NCBI GenBank assembly: GCA_030156305.1
Contig: JASGMZ010000032.1
Span: 1-17,583, forward strand
Origin: Bacteroidales bacterium
GTDB lineage: Bacteria > Bacteroidota > Bacteroidia > Bacteroidales > UBA12077
Length of the DNA: 17,583 nt
Reading direction: 5' to 3'
Below are positions 15,601 to 17,583 of the stretch, piece by piece (position 1 is the first letter of the stretch; each line of letters opens with the position of its first letter). The notes under the pieces were generated by a model. It did no database searches and was not told the origin of the DNA. It saw only the letters and a list, made by a program, of their open reading frames with translations. The position numbers and the translations under genes are program-made.

Positions 15601-15733
15601 TGTATGCCGAAGCTATAAACTCTCCACAATCCCAAAAACTGGTGGTTGGCTCAATGGTTAAAAGATATACGATTGCAGCAATAAGGAAAATAATCCATCC
15701 GCTGATTCGATTGACAATTTTAAAATTACTCAT
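12671..15733 (-). CDS. DUF2723 polytopic membrane protein, TMEM260-like probable glycosyltransferase
   Basis: Large inner-membrane protein of 1020 residues. The N-terminal half has about nine hydrophobic helices (from about 12 to 311), a hydrophilic loop (312-500), and four further helices (503-606); the rest (607-1020) is soluble. Family motifs: SFWDCGEFIASAYKLQVGHPPG (32-53), with Asp35 and Glu38 after the first helix as in GT-C transferases; VEGEVYAMSS (142-151); QPRERDYAYAGSF (551-563); HGDNDTFPLWYAQ (642-654); RPVYFV (805-810). The region 885-1015 is helical and TPR-like. Human TMEM260, in the same family, is a protein O-mannosyltransferase, so O-glycosylation of exported proteins is plausible, but donor and target are not shown here. 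A TAGATTTG element precedes the gene and a strong terminator follows it, so it is probably monocistronic. Confidence 0.93.
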   Translation of the reverse strand: MSNFKIVNRISGWIIFLIAAIVYLLTIEPTTSFWDCGEFIASAYKLQVGHPPGAPIFMIISRFFTFFAGGDVTKAAMMVNAMSGLASAFTILFLFWTITHLAKKMFPAAEKLSLAQTIAVIGSGAVGALAYTFSDTFWFSAVEGEVYAMSSLFTAFVFWAILKWENIADEKYSNRWLVLIAYLMGLSIGVHLLNLLAIPAIVFVFYFKKYKITRAGIFKAFIVSMIILGSIVYVIIPGLVKVASWFDLLFVNGFGLPFKSGVIFYIVLLLGLIIWGLYYTSKKKKVILNTIILGVTVIVIGYSSFAMIVIRSLANPPMDENNPETIFNLLHYINREQYGSRPLFKGQYYNAPVVDSKTPYTYRQKDGKYIKSYSLNDVYEYDERFTTLFPRMYSPDPGHVEEYKKWADIKGKKVTITNYQGEQEIRNVPTFGENLKFFFRYQLGHMYWRYFMWNFSGRQNDTQGHGELLNGNWITGLNFIDNKLIGPQENIPDSMKNHKSRNTYYMLPLLLGLVGFFFHLTRHTNDFMVVLLLFVFTGIAIVVYLNQYPLQPRERDYAYAGSFYAFSIWIGLGVMGIYNLFKIRANTVFSAILATVLSLVFVPGIMAKENWDDHDRSNRYMARDFAYNYLNSCAPNAILFTHGDNDTFPLWYAQEVEGIRTDVRVVNLSLLNTDWYIDQMKRKAYESEPVPFGMTHEEYINGVRDVIYINDRINDYVDAKRVIDFLKSDDKRTRLQVGANEWIDYLPTNKIIVPVDSAKVVSNGTVKPEDADKIISEIRFEINKQRIVKSEMMILDLLAHNNWERPVYFVSTTGDGNIGLEDYLQQDGFAYRLVPIKTPAKGYLETGRIDSDIMYKKLMEEFKWGNMNDPDIWMDYTTKRTVSVVKIRNLFTQLAHQLLKENKKDSALNVLRKGAELTPKYNIPYDLFTLDMIEAFYLSGGQEEADSLVRDFAKITNEELNYYFSLPPKFSQSLDYEQRLSIHSLQRMADYAKRYGDPELAVSIEQDLENSFNLFYTRQP

Positions 15734-15760
15734 CGTTTAGTTAAAATTTTTATTTAGGTT

Positions 15761-15768
15761 CAAATCTA
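15761..15768 (-). promoter_or_regulatory. -7 promoter element for the DUF2723 gene
   Basis: The minus strand reads TAGATTTG, a perfect TAnnTTTG match, 27 bases upstream of the ATG at 15733. No convincing -33 TTTG is present upstream. Confidence 0.55.
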
Positions 15769-15854
15769 ATTCAATTCTGATAATTAATGGATTAAATGGT
15801 TAAATTATTGTGTGTAAAATTAAAAAAAATGGCATGGATAAAAATTTTGCTTCG

Positions 15855-15868
15855 AAATTACGTAATTT
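15855..15868. promoter_or_regulatory. Perfect 14-bp palindrome, possible operator at the SUI1 promoter
   Basis: AAATTACGTAATTT is its own reverse complement. It lies in the 179-base divergent gap between the DUF2723 gene and the SUI1 gene, and overlaps TAATTTAG (15863-15870), a one-mismatch -7 element about 42 bases upstream of the SUI1 ATG. A dimeric regulator could bind here. The evidence is position and symmetry only. The rest of the gap is A/T-rich and shows nothing else clear. Confidence 0.35.
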
Positions 15869-15912
15869 AGCCAAATTCTAAAATTTTTTATTTAATAAAA
15901 AAGATTTGAATC

Positions 15913-16260
15913 ATGGCGAAAAAGAATAAAGATAATCGGAAAAATATGGTTTATTCAACCAATCCGGATTTTGAATATGAATATGAAAATGATGGAGAAC
16001 AGAAAGAAACCCTTCCACCTAATCACCAAAATTTAAAAGTTTATTTGGATACTAAAGCTAAAAAACGAGGAAAACAAGCAACCCTTGTAAACGGTTTTGT
16101 GGGTACGGATGAAGACTTGAAAGATTTGGCTAAAATGTTAAAAACAAAATGTGCTGTAGGTGGTTCGGTTAAAGATGGAGAAATATTAATTCAGGGAGAT
16201 TTTAGAGAAAAAGTTACACAAATATTGACTCAGGAAGGGTATAAAGCAAAGAAAATTTAG
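15913..16260 (+). CDS. SUI1/YciH family translation initiation factor
   Basis: Bacterial relative of eukaryotic eIF1 (SUI1). It is 115 residues long, with a charged, probably flexible N terminus (1-38) and a SUI1 domain from about 40. The signature is at residues 82-96: VGGSVKDGEILIQGD, which matches the family pattern around the rRNA-contacting loop. Lys-rich segments (47-55) fit RNA binding. Bacterial members are proposed to influence start-codon selection, but their role in Bacteroidota is not established. The gene starts 179 bases from the divergent DUF2723 gene and is followed by a 10-bp inverted repeat, so it is probably a single-gene transcript. Confidence 0.93.
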   Translation: MAKKNKDNRKNMVYSTNPDFEYEYENDGEQKETLPPNHQNLKVYLDTKAKKRGKQATLVNGFVGTDEDLKDLAKMLKTKCAVGGSVKDGEILIQGDFREKVTQILTQEGYKAKKI

Positions 16261-16272
16261 TTTTAAATCAAT

Positions 16273-16327
16273 GAAACATCCATGCACTGAAGTTCACAAA
16301 AGGGAATGAATATAACCTGGATGTTTC
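16273..16327 (+). terminator. Inverted repeat after the SUI1 gene, possible terminator
   Basis: GAAACATCCA (16273-16282) and TGGATGTTTC (16318-16327) are perfect 10-bp inverted copies, 12 bases past the stop codon. The loop is 35 bases and no T run follows beyond the TTT within the arm, so this is not a textbook intrinsic terminator. It shares its stem core with the hairpins at 3993 and 12616. Confidence 0.5.
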
Positions 16328-16360
16328 ACAAGGCAATTAATTAACTAAAAATATATTCGT

Positions 16361-17583
16361 GTGAAAAAAATTTTTTTTATTGTAACAATGATTTTATTTG
16401 CCTTATGGGCAAATGCTCAGGATACATTAAAGGTAATGCATTACAACCTGCTTTACTATGGTAAAAATATTTACGAATGCGATAATAATACCAATAATAT
16501 TGACGAGAAAAACGAATCCTTAAAAGAAATTATTCAATATGTACAACCGGATATTTTTTCGGTAAATGAGTTGGATGGCGAGGGAGATTCTCCAATTGAG
16601 GATGATGCAGCTTATTTATTGGAAAATGCCTTAAATGTAGATGGTATTTCTAATTATCGACGTACTCAATTTCCAGAGATTTTTTTAGCCAATACCGTTT
16701 TTTATAATTATGAAAAGTTAACATTAAAAAGACATTACCCTTTAAGTTTTTATTATTCTGGGATGAATAAAATTTTTAATGTTTATCAGTTTTATTTTAA
16801 TGCGGAGGATTTAGCCCAAACGAATGATACGGTTTTTGTTACTTGTTTAGTCGCTCATTTAAAATCAGGTTCTGATAATGATAATCAAGAGCAAAGGGAT
16901 TTTGAGACAAAAGTAATCATGAATTATTTTAAAAATTCTGAAGAAACAGGAAATATTTTGCTGCTGGGCGATTTGAATTTATACTCTCCATCAGAAAAAG
17001 CATTTCAAAACTTGATAAACCCTACTTATCCTGAATATGCTTTTAACGACCCTGCTAATCAAATTGGAGAATGGAGCAAAAATGAGGAATATAAGTTTTA
17101 TCATACACAGTCAACACATACTTGGGGCGACTGCTACTCTTCAGGAGGATCGGATGACCGATTTGATTTTATTTTAGCATCAAATGATATTATTAGTGGT
17201 ACTAAAAATTTACAGTATATCGATCATTCATATACAACGATAGGCCAGGATGGCAGCTTTTTTGATGATGCATTAAATATTACCAACAATGCAAGTGTAC
17301 CGGTTAATGTTGCACAGGCTTTATACAATATGTCCGATCATTTACCCGTTTATTTGGAACTAAAAGTTGGCCAAAATGCGACAAGCCTGAATATTTCAAA
17401 TGTGTCTTTTTTGCCAGAAAATCCGGGAAGCAATCAAAATGTTTCTGTTTTTGTTGATTTAACAGATAAAACGGATACCATTCAGGAACTAAAAATTAAA
17501 TATGGATATTCATCAGACAATTATAATCATCACGAGATAATGAATCTTGAAAAATATTCATATACAGGATTCATTCCTCAACA
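16361..17583 (+). CDS. Exported endonuclease/exonuclease/phosphatase-family protein (3' partial)
   Basis: Secreted or cell-surface protein of the DNase I-like metal-dependent phosphoesterase fold. The frame runs from GTG 16361 to the window edge (407 codons) with no stop. VKKIFFIVTM-ILFALWANAQ is a clear signal peptide, with cleavage probable after Ala-x-Ala near 17-19. Catalytic motifs of the fold are present: MHYNLLYYG (Asn29), VNELDG (Glu70), AHLKSGSD (His166), LLGDLNLYSP (Asp204, Asn206), SDDRFDFIL (Asp266, Arg267, Asp269) and MSDHLPVYLELK (Asp326, His327). After about residue 340 a beta-rich, Ig-like segment begins (NISNVSFLPENPGSNQNVSVFVDL). Bacteroidota proteins of this type often end in a type IX secretion sorting domain, which would lie beyond the window. 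Substrate (nucleic acid, lipid or sugar phosphate) cannot be decided. ATG 16388 is a later possible start but would break the signal peptide. Confidence 0.9.
   Translation, partial: MKKIFFIVTMILFALWANAQDTLKVMHYNLLYYGKNIYECDNNTNNIDEKNESLKEIIQYVQPDIFSVNELDGEGDSPIEDDAAYLLENALNVDGISNYRRTQFPEIFLANTVFYNYEKLTLKRHYPLSFYYSGMNKIFNVYQFYFNAEDLAQTNDTVFVTCLVAHLKSGSDNDNQEQRDFETKVIMNYFKNSEETGNILLLGDLNLYSPSEKAFQNLINPTYPEYAFNDPANQIGEWSKNEEYKFYHTQSTHTWGDCYSSGGSDDRFDFILASNDIISGTKNLQYIDHSYTTIGQDGSFFDDALNITNNASVPVNVAQALYNMSDHLPVYLELKVGQNATSLNISNVSFLPENPGSNQNVSVFVDLTDKTDTIQELKIKYGYSSDNYNHHEIMNLEKYSYTGFIPQ

Noticed and set aside
15381..15740. A 119-codon open frame on the plus strand
   Set aside because: It is antisense to the conserved N terminus of the DUF2723 gene and resembles no protein family.
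1..17583. CRISPR arrays, tRNA or rRNA genes, insertion sequences, prophage or defence genes
   Set aside because: No regular spaced repeats, cloverleaf-like segments, transposase, integrase or known defence motifs were seen on either strand.

Overview
The window looks like chromosomal DNA from an AT-rich member of the Bacteroidota, probably a Bacteroidales/Marinilabiliales-type organism (inference). Supporting signs are the gene order DUF177-rpmF-plsX-fabH, a DUF2723 membrane protein, a bacterial SUI1-family factor, weak or absent Shine-Dalgarno sequences, and several matches to the Bacteroidota -7 promoter element TAnnTTTG a short way upstream of start codons. I found no tRNA, rRNA, insertion sequence, phage gene or CRISPR array. 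No stretch without a gene is longer than about 180 bases.

Layout. (1) 1-1172, plus strand: the 3' part of a membrane sensor histidine kinase whose 5' end probably lies just outside the window, ending in a terminator. (2) 1244-4023, plus: a promoter, then a four-gene operon (DUF177/YceD protein, ribosomal protein L32, PlsX, FabH with a 4-bp ATGA overlap with plsX) and a strong terminator. It links ribosome assembly to fatty acid and phospholipid initiation. (3) 4024-4171: a convergent intergenic region with a direct repeat, a GC-rich hairpin and a possible 19-codon reading frame. (4) 4172-6096, minus: tRNA 2-selenouridine synthase (mnmH/selU) and an AIM24/TIGR00266 protein. (5) 6189-9648, minus: a small Cache-like lipoprotein followed 31 bases later by a 947-residue hybrid histidine kinase, probably one sensory unit. 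(6) 9766-12535, minus: typA (bipA) then rsgA, two GTPases acting on the ribosome, behind a good promoter. (7) 12671-15733, minus: a 1020-residue DUF2723 polytopic protein, related to the GT-C-like O-mannosyltransferase TMEM260. (8) 15913-17583, plus: a YciH/SUI1 factor, then an exported endonuclease/exonuclease/phosphatase-fold protein that runs off the window.

Most of the window is conserved housekeeping. I do not see a clear novel defence or mobile system. The parts most worth a second look are the lipoprotein plus hybrid kinase pair with its degenerate first receiver domain; three intergenic hairpins that share the same stem core AAACATCC/GGATGTTT; the 4024-4171 region with its cationic mini-ORF; and a perfect 14-bp palindrome over the probable promoter of the SUI1 gene.
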